Origin: Urechis unicinctus
Lineage: Eukaryota > Annelida > Polychaeta > Xenopneusta > Urechidae
NCBI GenBank assembly: GCA_034190875.2
Contig: CM067348.1
Location: 49,491,931 to 49,555,930, forward strand
Reading direction: 5' to 3'
Length of the DNA: 64,000 nucleotides
The translations under genes and the position numbers were made by a program. Positions 39,691 to 53,514 of the stretch are shown here, in pieces (within the stretch, counting starts at the first letter, position 1; the number at the start of each line of letters is the position of its first letter). The notes beneath the pieces were generated by a model that searched no databases, was not told the DNA's origin, and saw only the letters and a program-made list of their open reading frames with translations.

Positions 39691-41008
39691 TATAAACCAC
39701 CCTTGAGTACAAGTTACCAACGATGTTGTGTATAATCCCAAAAATGTTTGGCAAGTGGGCAAAATTACCTGTGGCATTTTTCACTTGATCAGTATAATTG
39801 ATAAAAATCATAACATTTTGGCTGATGTCAAGGACCATACAGATCCGATTTTTAGTTAGCAAGGAAATTTTGACACTCGAAGGTCCTGTGTAAGATCTGA
39901 GACCATTAGTTTGATTTATAACAAAATGTGACATCAAAACTTTCAATAACCTATCGGGTTTATAGGCACAGGAGCTTATTCATAATAATCCAGGGGTCAA
40001 GGTTATGCAGGAAGATTTGGTCGACGTGGAGTTGCTAGCTTGCATTATGAGAAAACGTGTCAACAAGAATTATTCCCCATTGAGTAAATCACCCAGGGAC
40101 CAAAAGATCATGCAGAGCTGATATTTACTGTGTAAGTGATCATCAATATAGGAGTTGTTCATGTTTAATTTGAGACTGGTAGCATGCTTTGTAAGAAAAC
40201 TTAGCTAACGTGATTATTTTTCAGTAATAAGGTCACAAAGGGCTGATATTTTGTATGTAAGTGACAATCAATATAAGAGAGGCTTGCATTATTAACAAAA
40301 AAAGAGACAGATGGAAAGGGCAAAGCTGTGCGGAGGAGCAGAACTATTAATGGTTACTGACTAATGGTCCCATAAATTTTACCTTCTAAGTCACATGCAA
40401 CAGGTCAGGTAACCCCTTTCAGGGATGGGCAACCAATCAAAGGGACCATCCAAGTCATGCATAACCAGTCAGTTTGTTACATCTTGGGAACTGCACTGTC
40501 CTAAAGAGGCCTCATGTTTGATTTGGGTTTCATATATGCTTAATACCACTATCAACATTAAACCAGATGCACAGATTTGATAGCTCAAACATGATAGATT
40601 CAAATGAGGCGATTATACTATTGAACAATTGTTTTAATTACAAACATTGAACATTTAGCAACAATTTTAATACCAATATTGATGTGGCAGATACCCTTAC
40701 AAACGAAGCTCTTGACTTCGGAAACCTACTTTGGGTCTCATTATTTGGCCTGCCACTGTTTAACTTGGCTTTCAACTCTAACCAGCACAGTTTGTTTTGG
40801 ATAGCTACTATTGAGATCTAAAGGATCACTTTCCTGACTAATTGATGGCAAAGGTGTGACTCTGTCCATGACTGAACTATCATATAACACATTATCAAAC
40901 TTATAGGAATTTTATAAAGAACTCGTGTATTGGGATGATAATATCATTGATATATAGCAGATCATGCTATGTTCATGTCCAATAAAAGTACCTTAAAAGG
41001 TAATATAA

Positions 41009-41341
41009 TCAAAGGATGTTGAAAGCAAAATATCCATATTCAACCTTTGAAAAAAAAATAACATTTGAAAGAGTACCCCCACCCCCCTCCTCAAACGCAC
41101 CACCACCAGGGTTGTTGTAGTGGCTAGTGACAATTGTGTCATAGTTCACCATACAACATTGTAAGTTACAGTGCATAAAGGCGAGTGCGATCGATGATCC
41201 TGGATCCCCTACCAACAACAGAATTGGAGCGTTTGGGGTATTGTGATATTGGAGAGCATGTCCGCTGTCAAGATCAGCAGATACCACAAACGATAACATC
41301 AGGCTGGCGGTGGGCGAAATGCCAATGTTTACATCTGACAC
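41009..41341 (-). CDS. Possible first exon of an unrecognised protein, copy 2
   Basis: Partner of 32044-32379. The first ~85 residues are the same; the Gly run near the end is shorter by one residue, in a homopolymer tract. See the first copy for what can and cannot be said. Confidence 0.3.
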   Translation of the reverse strand: MSDVNIGISPTASLMLSFVVSADLDSGHALQYHNTPNAPILLLVGDPGSSIALAFMHCNLQCCMVNYDTIVTSHYNNPGGGAFEEGGGGTLSNVIFFSKVEYGYFAFNIL

Positions 41342-42459
41342 AGTGACAAATGGCGCAAAAAAAACCGTTCACTAAAATGGCGAATGCGTATATGTACGTT
41401 AGAAAATACAATGGTAATCAGTAGCTCTGTCCAACCAATCTGTAGCCACCTAGTAACAATCTCTGGGTATTGTTGGTCGTTGGATTATTGATCGGTAAGT
41501 GTGACTGACCGGCTGAGCCCACGTCCAGAGCAGTCCGCTGAAGCTCGTTAACTACTGTAAACTACGGATATTTCAAACAATTTGTCGCACATGAAATGTC
41601 ATCCCGCAACAATAACGTTCATTGCCACATGAATGATATTCAATCTATAAACGTTGGAATAATATTGATTGAACAATAATCACATGGAAACAGAGCGTGT
41701 AAAATTGTCATGGCTGACCAATCGCATTTGTTTATATTCGCTCGTGTGGAAATTCCATGCAGTATGGAAAGCTGGATTTATTACAATCCCAAAATAGACC
41801 TTCTGGGTGAGCCCGCGGTTCTGTTCGTGGGGACACTTGGAATTTGCAAACTGATTACACAAAACAATCTGGCTAATTGTTCCCTTGTTATAAAGAGTGC
41901 GTTGATACTAAATAATTTCACTTCTTACTTGAAACATTACACATCAAGAAAACCGTTATCTCATACCAGTAAGATTCTACAAAAGTTTAAAATGGATCTG
42001 CATCTCGGATTCCCCAACAAAAGTTTTGCATTTGTTCTAATCTATTTAAATTTAAAATTATCAGACGGATAATATTGAGAGAAAAAAAAAAAAATGAGCT
42101 GAAAAAGACCTTACCAGTAAAATTGCCATTTATTTTATATCCGCTCGCAAAGATATTTGAGCGTGTGCTGCCCGCCACTCGTTAAACTGCCAATTTATAT
42201 ATACATTTGAAATTTGTATATTTTTCATTTGGAAAGAATTGTTCATTGACGTTAAAAGTCACACAAAATCATGAATCTAAGTTTGAAGCAAATATACATC
42301 AAACAAACCTATATAATGACCTATTATTCAACATGGCCCAAATGGTCGTTGGGGCCAAAATGTAAATTCAGGGAAATGCATCAAAGCGCAAATAAAAGTG
42401 GACAGTTTTGCCCTAATAATGAGATACCAACCTCAGGCTGATTAGTTGAAAACAATGTA

Positions 42460-43115
<656 letters not shown>

Positions 43116-44057
43116 AATATACATACCAGCCCTTTCATATACTTAATAAAATAAATTAGAAACTGAAATCGGCCGCACCTCTGCACTTATCAAATTAACC
43201 TACAGGAACCACATAACCCCTCCATCCCACCTCCAACAACGGGCGTATGTAAATATGCCTAGAACGTTCGATATCGAGGATGAGAAGTTGATTTATTGTC
43301 AGTCAACAGCCATTACGATAAGATGATAAGATCAAGTAGTGTGAATATTCCGCTACGTGGGAAAGGGCTCTTTGTTGATTTCAAAAGACTTACATTGACC
43401 CGAATAACTCTGTTAAGTACTCTATATGCGGACCATGAAGTGCCACACAGGGTGGTACGATATGGTACGAGCATGTCTTAGCAAAAACTCGTGGATCGCT
43501 CTGTGTAAGGGTTGCAAAAGAACGCGTACACCCACTTCCCCACCCCACTATCCCCCAAATGAGGGAAATGGCGTCCGTTTCGCACCAATATGTGACTTGT
43601 GATTCTAGCAGTCAGGAAGCGTTGCGTCACAAATAGCGCCTGTGGAGTAAACAGCTTACAAACCAAGTAAAGAGAATAGGTGGCCATTGGGAGCGGGTCA
43701 ATGATATTACCTATATGAACGTAAGTATTACACGATCAGATTGGGCTGGTGTGCAGTTGATATATGACGCGATGAATGTAAGCAGTAAATACATACTTAA
43801 TTTGTATTCATCGTCGCGAAAATATTTGCTAACAAGGATTGGGCTTCCCTCTTGATCTCAATATGCATCACTGATATGACTGCTACAAGCTGTAGGATAC
43901 GTGCAGAGTTAGTAGATCACGATGGCGAGAAATCATGTGAGGACTTGTTGTCAGTCAAGTATCCCGCCAGTACAGAGTCTCAGTATTGAAAACATATTAA
44001 TCAGATAACGCGTGGTAGACTTTGCTTTCCGCCTATTGTCTCGTGGACGTCATCTCC

Positions 44058-44064
44058 TATAAAA
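44058..44064 (+). promoter_or_regulatory. TATA box of BTB-kelch gene 2
   Basis: TATAAAA conserved with 13794-13800, with the same spacing to the downstream splice donor at 44195. Confidence 0.6.
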
Positions 44065-44087
44065 CATAGGTGTACGCGTTCATAGCT

Positions 44088-44194
44088 TTACTGGTAATTT
44101 GACATTCAAAGGACAGCCATTCGAGTTTTGAGTCAGTCTAACAGGAACCTGATCTGAATCAAGAGGACGCGAAAGAGGTTGATAGCAGCTGAAG
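44088..44194 (+). other. Predicted non-coding leader exon of BTB-kelch gene 2
   Basis: Counterpart of 13824-13930, ending GCAGCTGAAG before GTAAGAAG. Confidence 0.55.
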
Positions 44195-45437
44195 GTAAGA
44201 AGCGTTTGCTGTGGTCCTCCTTATTGAACGAATCACTTGAGAGGTTATACATTTTGTTCTCACCTTCACTCTCATCATTTGTACTGGCCTTTCTAGCTGT
44301 ATGTTATTTTAGACCGTTATCATCGGCCCATTACCGCTGTCAATTCTCACTACCCATTCCGACCTACCTGCACTCATTGACAAATCGCATCGTATGTTCA
44401 TATTGACCAATATCATTGCCCATATTCACTGACCAATCCCACTACCTGTTATCATTGGCCATCTCATAGCCTATACCCTCTGACCAATCTAAGTGCCTTT
44501 TAACACTAGCCAATCTTATTGCCTATTCTCACTGATCTATTATACTGCCTATTCTCGCTTACAAATCTCATTGCTTATTCTAACTAACCAACCTAACGGC
44601 CTGTACGCACTAGGTATTTTGTTGATAAGACAATTGTTGTCAAAATTTGGCTATTCCTTACATTACACCTTTCTATTCAATGACTTTCCATCCCGGCGCC
44701 CATGCAAGTTTCAGTTACATTTCACCGAACAATTATCACCCCACACAACTAAAAAATCACTTCTTGTCAACAATCTTTCAGTTCATTTCAGCGCGATCTC
44801 CTTGTGCCGCCAAATAAGACTAATAAAAGCGATGACGTTATCATATTAACCTTTCACGTGGCTATCTTGCGATATCATGGATATGTTCTATAACAAAGGC
44901 ATTATTTGAGATCAATGTTTTCTATCGTCACAATTAATACCCAGGTGTACAGCAATCCCCGCTCTCGGTTCAGTTTCTAACTACGTTCAAGTGTACTCCG
45001 AGATTGGAGTCCACCTACTTGTAAACTGTTATCAGTATAGAAATAGAAGACATAGGATATTGTTCAATGTCTTGAGTGGATCAATATAGTCACTGGGTGT
45101 TTTGCTAAAATCTGAGCTGAATGATAACACAGTTCAGTGGGTCCAAAGTCACCAGTTCTCAGATTCCCTGCTCACTTGACCACTTAAACTAATATCCTGC
45201 TTTTGGCTCATATAAACTCCTTATTTCAATGTCATGACAAGTGACGTCAACCCAAATAGATCATTGTGATCTCACTCTGATCGCTGCGACAGAAAGGGAT
45301 ATGAGGTGTTTTGTTTGAAGCTATGTGGACGGACAACCCATAGGTGGTAGCTTCCACGCACGTAACTGAACATCGCAATAAGATGTGTGTAGCATTTAAT
45401 GGTGCCAGATTGCGACAATTTGTTCTCTCCCTCGCAG

Positions 45438-46743
45438 ATCACAGCGTCTTTCCTGAGCCTGTCAAGGTGAATACAGACGGATTTTTGGTTGCGACAGTTG
45501 CTATCATTTTTTGACACTATGCACAAAACAGCAATTTGCGAATTGTCACTTAAAGTGGACCGTTATGATTCCTTATTTATGTAGTCTTACTTATGGAATC
45601 ATAATGGTCTATCTTTAGAGCATTTCTTAAAGAAAATTCTTCTACGAGTTTGCTGATAGTCAAACATTGCAGACATTGAATAAATCCACCTCATCTAACT
45701 AGTGCATACGTATATCTTGATATATATATAGTATTTCTATAAATATTAATTATGTTGAATAGTACATGTTATGTTGTCTGCAGTCATCATCCATCAAATC
45801 ATAGCGAGGTCACAAAATTAAAGTATGTATCAACTTTGTAATTGTCGTGTCTCACGTTTGAATGTAAAACCCCCAAAACTAAAAACATATATGTTGATTA
45901 AACTTATATATATCAATTCCCAATATTACAAGTGCAGTTTGACATCAACGTAACCAAGCACATTTGCTTACTTTGGTATTGTAGAGGTGGTTTGTGCATT
46001 TAATTCGATAACAACTAATTTGTAGATGGACACCAGTTTAGTTGTCTTGCAAACTTTCATGATCAGGTCTTGTGTAATCTAATGATATACGACAATAATT
46101 TACATGCTGTTGAATTCAATTAATCTATGTGTTTCTAACCTGAACATTCGTCGAGATTGAGAAGACTTCATGCCTCCTCGTGTTGACCATTCATTGAGAT
46201 GTATATATTCATTCTATGTTTATATGAATAAGCTTATAATATGGGTCTGGTTTGCCCAAACAAGCAAGTTAGATTCGTGTTTGTCATTGACGACCTAATA
46301 AGCATCTCACCATTTGCTGTGACTGCTCAACAGTCTCCTTGTGTGCTTGGAGGAGGTTGAATTCCCCTACTGTGGATAACAGCAACATTCCTGTGCCTAT
46401 CAAGGTGATTATTGATTGCCACAAGTTGAATAAAATCACTAAGTTGACCGTTATGATTCATCTTTCTGTCTTATGTTGTCATGCTGATGGAATCATAATG
46501 GTCTATATGAAATTTGTCTGTTTGCTGTTAGAATAAGAAAGCAGATATTTACTACATTGTGGGACATTTATATTATTTCATCCTCTTCAGTCTACTCTGA
46601 ATATAGCTCACATTTATCTATGGACATTCACAATGTTAAATACTGCACGTTGTGATCTTTCTCATTAAGTGTCATCTGCAGTCAGCTCCCGGGAGTCAGC
46701 TGCTTCAACCTTAAAGTGAACCGTCAAGAGTCTGGACATTAAG
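45438..46743 (+). other. Candidate short leader-exon cassettes, BTB-kelch gene 2
   Basis: Segments 45438-45466 (29 nt), 46334-46404 (71 nt) and 46682-46743 (62 nt) have AG/GT borders matching those at the first locus. The first two have exactly the same lengths as their partners; the last is longer through an internal duplication around GTCAGCT. The partner of 16844-16882 lies near 45783-45822 but its donor context has changed. Confidence 0.45.
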
Positions 46744-46980
46744 GTATGGAGAAAAGCTGTCATCGACCTACTTCTCATTCAAATGTAAACCTTCCCTACA
46801 CACTGGTGAACCGTGTATCAAGCAATCACAGTCACTGATTATAATTATCTAGCAGATTCGAAAGATATATATCAATTTTACTGTGATAGCATACTAGACT
46901 GTTTAGATCTTTTCCTGTAGCCACCAATTTTATGTGAAATATTTCTAATCAGTATCCGTGTTTCAGGAACCCCAGATAGC

Positions 46981-48753
46981 ATGGCAACCGCAACACCCAC
47001 AGCATCCAAGGATGTCTTATTTGGAGGCGAGAACTTCGTTTCAAGAGGCATGTCCTACATGCTTGTAAGACCCTCCCCCTTCACCAATCTCATCAACTAC
47101 ATCAACACCCTTAGAGATTCCGATGACCTGTATGACCTTGAAATCCAGAGCCGAGGTCAAGTCTTTCAGGCACACAGACTAGTATTAGCTGGGAGTTCGC
47201 CATATTTTAGAAATATTCTCACCTCTAAGAAGGCACTGTCAGCTCTCTCTGTAGATTTTGATCCCGATCTATTGGGCCTTTGTTTTGATTACATGTATAA
47301 AGGGTCTGTTGATGTGGATGTGCGTAAGGCTGGGCCGTTGAAAGATGTATGTGAAGTTCTGGGTATGGATGACCTAAAGAATGATTGTTTCCTTTATCAG
47401 CTCTCTCAATTAGATCTAGCGGTAGAAAACTGTATCCAGATTTGGGACGCAGCTTGCTGTGTGGAAGACAAAGTTCGCGCGCAGAAGGCCAGCTCCATGG
47501 TACTGAGTCACTTGGAGGACCTTATGACCAGCCCCTCCTACTTAGGTCTTTCTTATGAACGCGTTAACCATATCGTGTCTCACCCAGACTTGAAGGTGAT
47601 CTCACCTGATGTGCGCCTCAGTAGCGTGCTAGAATTGGTGAGACATGATCCCAACTCCCGCACGAAATATCTCCTGCCTCTTCTGAATGTCTTGCCGCTT
47701 AACAAGATTCCTACAAATTTTCTAAAATTCATACTGCGCGCGGAACATTTGTTTAAAACACACAGCAAGGCACGTGAGTTTGTGGAAGATGCAATCCTAA
47801 AAAAGCAAGCTGAGCATGTGGTTGTGATTGTGGGGGTGCGTCCCTATAAAGGAGGTGATTTTCAACCCGCTGTTCAGGAGGTGTATGTCATGCCTACTTC
47901 TCTGACAGCGCCCAGTCAGTCAATCACCACTTCACCCTCCACCATTCATGAGTGGGGCTGTGTAGCAGTGAGCATGAATGAGCGGCAGGTGACTGTAAGC
48001 GGGTTGGGTAAGACGCTGAATGAGGTGTGGCTGTATGATCACAAGAAGCGTGTTTGGTGTGGTAGTGGTGTGCTGAGGAGGCCTCTTGCGGCTCATTGTA
48101 TGATAGAGATGAACGGGGATCTGTATGTGATGGGTGGTCTTCCTGACCCTAGTAAAACTAACATGGGTGACTGCGTGGAGGTGGAGATGTGGGTGAGTGG
48201 CACAGACACCTGGCAGGTGGCGGGCAGCTTGGTCGGGTCACAGTGTGGTAACACCCGCTGCTGTCCACTGGGCGACTCAGACATACTGGTGTCTGGTGTG
48301 CTTGATAAAGATAACCATGCGACTCTTCAGGTTTACTCGACAGTCTCCCACAGCGTAACACGCGCACTCGGCTTACCTGATGGTTGGCAGTGGGTGTATG
48401 ATCTGGTTGTCGTGGATGATCACGCTATCATGATGTGTCAGGACAACACCTATATCTGCCCTGTGACAAGCCTCCATAAAGGGGAAGCTCTGGACATCCT
48501 GATAAGGTCCACATACAAAACACCAAACCTCGCGTGTGCTGTTGTTCTGCCTGAGGACAAGAGACACCTTGTGTTAGTCGGTGGTACCCCACGCGACATG
48601 ACGTCAGCCCATTACACATACAGAGCACGTGTGGTTGACATTGTAGAGGGGGCAGGGAGAGGGTGGGAGAGGGTAGAGTCGGGGTGGACTGTAGGCAGGT
48701 GTACGACGGTGGGTGTATGTTCGGGGATGCTGCCCGCTAGCGTGATGAAATGA
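46981..48753 (+). CDS. BTB-BACK-kelch protein, paralogue 2
   Basis: A 590-residue protein in one exon; the ATG lies 14 nt after the acceptor TTTCAG (46966), as in paralogue 1. The domain order is the same: BTB ~40-145, BACK ~150-255 and degenerate kelch propeller ~285-575 (LYVMGGLPDP, LVLVGGTPRD). Changes from paralogue 1 are sparse in BTB (about 8% of the first 170 residues) and denser around residues 245-275, the end of BACK (LNKIPTNFLKFILRAEHLFK versus LRKISKKFLKYILRAEHVIK), and in the propeller. Neither copy shows an interruption, so both are probably expressed and may differ in substrate choice. The Cullin-3 adaptor role is a family-level inference. Confidence 0.93.
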   Translation: MATATPTASKDVLFGGENFVSRGMSYMLVRPSPFTNLINYINTLRDSDDLYDLEIQSRGQVFQAHRLVLAGSSPYFRNILTSKKALSALSVDFDPDLLGLCFDYMYKGSVDVDVRKAGPLKDVCEVLGMDDLKNDCFLYQLSQLDLAVENCIQIWDAACCVEDKVRAQKASSMVLSHLEDLMTSPSYLGLSYERVNHIVSHPDLKVISPDVRLSSVLELVRHDPNSRTKYLLPLLNVLPLNKIPTNFLKFILRAEHLFKTHSKAREFVEDAILKKQAEHVVVIVGVRPYKGGDFQPAVQEVYVMPTSLTAPSQSITTSPSTIHEWGCVAVSMNERQVTVSGLGKTLNEVWLYDHKKRVWCGSGVLRRPLAAHCMIEMNGDLYVMGGLPDPSKTNMGDCVEVEMWVSGTDTWQVAGSLVGSQCGNTRCCPLGDSDILVSGVLDKDNHATLQVYSTVSHSVTRALGLPDGWQWVYDLVVVDDHAIMMCQDNTYICPVTSLHKGEALDILIRSTYKTPNLACAVVLPEDKRHLVLVGGTPRDMTSAHYTYRARVVDIVEGAGRGWERVESGWTVGRCTTVGVCSGMLPASVMK

Positions 48754-49383
48754 GTCGCTGTGTCTGATATGAACCCTGTGATAAGAGCATGTGATAACAA
48801 CAGACCCTTATCACTCGGATTGTTCTTTTTACTTCAGTTATTCGTGACCATTCTATTTGTTGTGCTTTGGTTTCATGTCTTACATAACCTGTCTTAACTA
48901 TCATCCAAGTTGCGTCAGAGGGTCAATGCTATTTGTCGGAAATACAACTCGATATTGAGTTGATATTTAAGCTGGATATGATGAGAGTTTTGTCTGTTTT
49001 GGCTTGTCTTATGTACTCAGTGGTTCGTCAAGTTACACCGTTATTATGTATGCTGATTTCTGATCCACTGCCATTGGGTGTTTGATGTGTATTGTATAAG
49101 GTAAGCAAATAATCACAATTGACAATGATCTTGTGTTGTCTTGTTTATGAGATAACAGCGCTGATTAAGTGTAGCAGAGAGTTTGATAAAGTTTCACACC
49201 AAGAACGTCAGATGAAAGTTTCATGTTACACAGTTTAAACCTGTGATGTGTATAAACATATCTGTGAACTCTTATTGTAAAATTTACTGGGAGTGCTACT
49301 GTATCTATTGTCAGATGAAAAGCGGTAAACAGGAAATACACAGACACACACAAAGACATCCACACATACATACATACACATAC
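48754..49383 (+). other. 3' UTR/flank of BTB-kelch gene 2
   Basis: Conserved with 19949-20590. No clean AATAAA is present; AATACA is at the position of the signal in paralogue 1. Confidence 0.5.
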
Positions 49384-50572
49384 AGGGCTGGAAATTAACA
49401 CCCGTCACTGACGGGTAGATCTAACCCAATAACACGTCCTGCTGGCGGGTAACTTTTCACGGTGAACACTTTGTTTATTACACAGAAAGATAAGAACATA
49501 GCGATCCTGGCGAGACTAAGAGATCGCAGTGTGTCGTCTGACAACGAAAGCTGTTCTGGCGAAAAATCATCAAGATTACTGCTTGGGTCATCTACAGTAT
49601 TGTTTACACACATTCAGCGATTGTTTGTCTGATGTTGATGTAGTTTTACACTTGCACACAGATTATTACAAGTCTGTCTGCTCTACAAGCTCTTTAACTC
49701 TATAAGACTTGAAACACCTGTTCAACTACTTTATTTGAGTAAAGCCGCTCTGAGATCAGTCAGTCGACGTGTATGGCGTCTTTCCAATTGCAGCTGTATC
49801 AGTTCATTTAATACATGCACTCATAAAAGATTAGCCATGGTTACTATTCGACTAACTGTAATTTGATCTGCCGCGCTGATTTAGAAGCCACATCGCTGTG
49901 CTCGTTATTCATACATTGAAGATTTTATTGAATTCGAGGGTTAGGATCATGCTATATGAATTCGTTCAGTCAAATTGCAATATATACCTCCCTCTGTTCC
50001 CCCTCGCACACACACGCACCTTTGTAAAGTTCATAAAATCGGTATTTCCTCTTTGTACTTTGCAACAATTTGCAGGAAGAGAAAACTGACTTTGTTTCTC
50101 TTTTCTCGCAAAGGCTGAGGATGAAATAATGAAAGTGTTTTGAACTTCCTTCACCTCTGTCGCATACGAACAACATAATCACTCAAAGACCAGATAAAAA
50201 ACCTGTTGCTATTGACGTCGAGCTGTTCCGCGCTTCTCTTTTTCTAAGAGCTAGCAAATTCCAGCACTAGCAGTGCAGGGGGGTGTGTGGTCATTTCTTA
50301 CCAAATAGCATTTTGTCCTCAGACTGTTACTCTGTTACTGCTGAACACAACATCGCTGGTTACTTGTGCTAAGGGACGGTTTATCTATCCTGAAACATTA
50401 TGCATTTAACATGACGACTATTTTGGTCTCAAGGATAGATTTCCCTTGATGTTAATTTTGTGTGTAGCCCTGGTCTGATAACATTACTAATACTGTATTA
50501 TACAGTTTATAAGTCATTAAAACTTCTTTTTTGTTTGATGACGGTTGGCCATTGTAGTTAATTTCCAGCTCT
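49384..50572. mobile_element. Non-autonomous hAT-like DNA transposon, 1.19 kb
   Basis: Ends are CAGGGCTGGAAATTAAC (left) and GTTAATTTCCAGCTCTG (right), inverted with one mismatch. Just inside, both ends carry an ACCCGTCA-type motif. CACATAC flanks it on both sides, compatible with a 7-8 bp target duplication. The paralogous locus (20540-20600) lacks the element while matching on both sides, which proves insertion here after the locus duplication. No transposase is recognisable; a 72-codon minus-strand frame (49395-49613) next to the left end has no known domain. The right part is related to 29486-30725. Confidence 0.9.
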
Positions 50573-50627
50573 GCACATACGCCTACCCCATCCCTCTGCT
50601 CGCACCACCCCATGTACGCCCTTTGGA

Positions 50628-50828
<201 letters not shown>

Positions 50829-50839
50829 TTTTGCGTAGA

Positions 50840-51260
50840 GTAGTTCCACGGCACTTAGGTGGACGTCACGGTGACCGATGCATCTGGAGTTAGAAAATAC
50901 AGGGGAATGCTTAGATTCCGAAGCTGTAACCATCCTGGGTCGGTAATTGGGAAGTCTTCAGCTCCTCATAGTAGGCAGGTTGAGTATGAAGAAGGCCCAG
51001 GTGTCGCTGATGTTTTGGCTGTTTCCAATACAATGCCCCTTCAAAATGTAAGGCCAAGCGGACGGGTAAGGAGGCCTGAGGGTTATGGGAGGCACAGGCA
51101 CATGGTCTACAACTGCCATATATGGAGCAGTTAACAACTGCAGTGCCGAGTTTGTCAATCACTGAGCCTGTCAAGCAGCAAACGGGGGCCGTGGTCATCC
51201 AAGCCAAGGGAGGAATGGCCATCGGCAACGACCTCCACCCAAAAAAAACCCAGTCAACTC
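50840..51260 (+). mobile_element. Probable Ty3/gypsy-like tail fragment
   Basis: Shares GAAAATACA...GGGGAATGCT and GATTCCGAA with the end of the pol fossil at 9337-9374. An open frame (50859-51134) has a basic, PSGRVRRPEGY-containing end. A purine-rich GAGGGGACATG near 51316 could be polypurine-tract-like. No LTR was demonstrated. Broken and incomplete; assignment depends on a 40 bp match and is tentative. Confidence 0.4.
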
Positions 51261-51498
51261 ACGACCCCTGGTGGTGCAGGGGGAGTCCTAGGGGGCTGTA
51301 GGCGAGACACCCCGAGGGGACATGAATGGCCACAAGTAGGAATCCACACTTAGATGCCCCATTCCTGAGTGTGGGGATTCATAAGGTCTCCGAAGTCGCA
51401 TGCCTTAGACAAGCATGCCCCGGGGGCTCTCCATGAAGGCCTGGATGCCATGGATGTGACACCGCAATGATTGTTTGTCTTCCATGTACTCGCCAGCT

Positions 51499-52153
51499 CA
51501 CAGGGATTTGCATTGGCCTGCCGGCCGCTATCTTCTATGTATACATAAACCCAAGGGGGACGACGATTTCGCAACATAAAAAATCACTGATATTTTTTTA
51601 AGTTCACAAAAACAGTCATTGGTCTGTATGATGTGAAAACATTCGCCAAAAGATGGCCTGACGACTACAACCGAAGAAAGAAAGCCTACAAGGGTTTAAA
51701 ACTAACTACAGACGTTCATGTTTGCGCTAAAACGAATTAAATAATTCTTATTAACGAACATTATGCGTTAAAAAAAATATCAGTGATTTTTTTATGTTGT
51801 TTACGATAGGTTTGATCATCTTGCCGAAAAATGTGTGAGCCTCCTGCTGGACCAATCAGAGCTCGCGGACGACGGCCAGATGATCGATGAATTTCCGGCT
51901 ACTGGAATTGGCCTGAACGGCTAAAATAGCGTTTGAACTCGAAAAATGTAACCTTTCGGGTGGCAAATGTCGTGGCGGATGGTTTTGTTAGGTAGAAAAA
52001 CATGTGCTCAATGGATGTGAGGCGCGACATGCCAGTAAACGGGAGTTAAGATGGTTTAAGCGAGATTGGTGAGCGGGTGGCGAAATCGTTGTCCCCCTTG
52101 GGTTTATGTATACATAGAAGATAGCGGCCGGCAGGCCAATGCAAATCCCTGTG
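51499..52153. repeat. Fold-back structure: 74 bp inverted arms around a nested palindromic element
   Basis: 51499-51572 and 52080-52153 are reverse complements over 74 bp with one mismatch. Immediately inside the left arm lies 51573-51798, which itself has ~30 bp near-perfect inverted ends (AAATCACTGATATTTTTTTAA and its complement), like a 226 bp MITE. The remaining spacer (51799-52079) is unique. Both arms can be read as the same peptide (VYVYIEDSGRQANANPC) on opposite strands. Confidence 0.85.
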
Positions 52154-53414
52154 CGCCAGCTACCTGCTTGGATCGACCCGGACATGTAACCCCGGCTCGT
52201 CTCATGGAGGTTGGCGGTTTTGGATGCCAAAGCCTGAGGGAACCAACCGGACAATTTGCGGAGACCATGCGGTAGTTCTGGAGGGCCAAAGAGGATCCGG
52301 TTTCTCAGAGCTTCAGTCTCCGGCCCAAAAATTTGCCCGCAGTCCTCCTCCACTGGCAGCCTCTGATGGCTCTGTTGTCTCCGCATGGGCCCCGTGAGAT
52401 GGAGCTCTTCTGGGACTTGGGACGTCTGTCTGCGCTCTGTGATTGGATCGTGGGGATAGGGGCGGGGCAAAATTCTATTAAACGGTAGTCTCAGATGGCC
52501 TCCGATTCCCACTTCCACTCGGACAGGGCCCTGGCGTCCCTGGACCTACCACGGAATTCCAGGCAACGAAAGCTGTTCATGGCTACCAGACCCCAGTCTG
52601 CCTTTGCTGTCGTGGTTGGGGATGCTATGGCCAATTATTGCGACCCCGACCTCTACCCTGTGTCGATAAAATCATCGACCTTGGGCAGCAGAAAGTAAGG
52701 GTCGCGATTGGCCTACGAATGTCACCGCTGTGGTCCAAAGACTCTAACGTGACGGCGTCATGTTAACTCGTCGACACTTCTGAGGATTCCAGCCCTTAAC
52801 GTGTCAACGTGAGTCAATCACGCCCCCTGACCACCCTGGCATTTTAGGCGCCTAAAAGGGATCGGTCCAGCTGCCTTGTGGGAAGGACGTATACTTAGAA
52901 GCCTGACTCAAAAGAAGCCTGGCTCAAGAGAAGAAGATTATATACCACCAACGAGCAAGACCATACACCAACAGCATAACAAGCTAAGCAGGCTAAGAAA
53001 TACTATAATATAATACTATTTGCCTGTATATGTTAACTTGTATGTGTATGTAGAGGAAGCCCCAAGCATTTGTATTCTAACAAATCAATAGTAAGGATTT
53101 CAAAAGGGAGTATCAAGATGAGCTAAAAAGGTTGAGCTTTATCCACCCATTGAAACCTTACCTACCTCGCATGCTAACTGGGACGGGCAAGATATCTGCG
53201 GTCATCCTACGAGCATAACACTTAGTGAGTCTAGATAACAAACACACAGCAGGGCATTCCTACCCCATGATCTTATTGTATTTCACTAACTTGAAATATC
53301 AAGTGTGATTGTCAACAGCTTATAGACGCCCTCTGGCGGTTAGCTCGTGGTGACCAAATGAGAAGTATCAGGTGGGTTAGGCCAAGGTCAACCATATACC
53401 AGCCTGTAGAGGTC
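52154..53414. other. Unassigned GC-richer sequence with decayed coding look
   Basis: Higher GC than the surroundings. Long frames occur on both strands (52518-51988 minus, 52495-52698 plus) but none has a domain I recognise. 52765-53080 contains ATTATATACC and a TGTTAAC-bounded layout reminiscent of an LTR, without proof. It could be remains of a mobile element. Confidence 0.35.
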
Positions 53415-53514
53415 NNNNNNNNNNNNNNNNNNNNNNNNNNNNNNNNNNNNNNNNNNNNNNNNNNNNNNNNNNNNNNNNNNNNNNNNNNNNNNNNNNNNNN
53501 NNNNNNNNNNNNNN
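53415..53514. other. Assembly gap of 100 N
   Basis: Exactly 100 unknown bases, the usual placeholder for a gap of unknown size. Confidence 1.
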
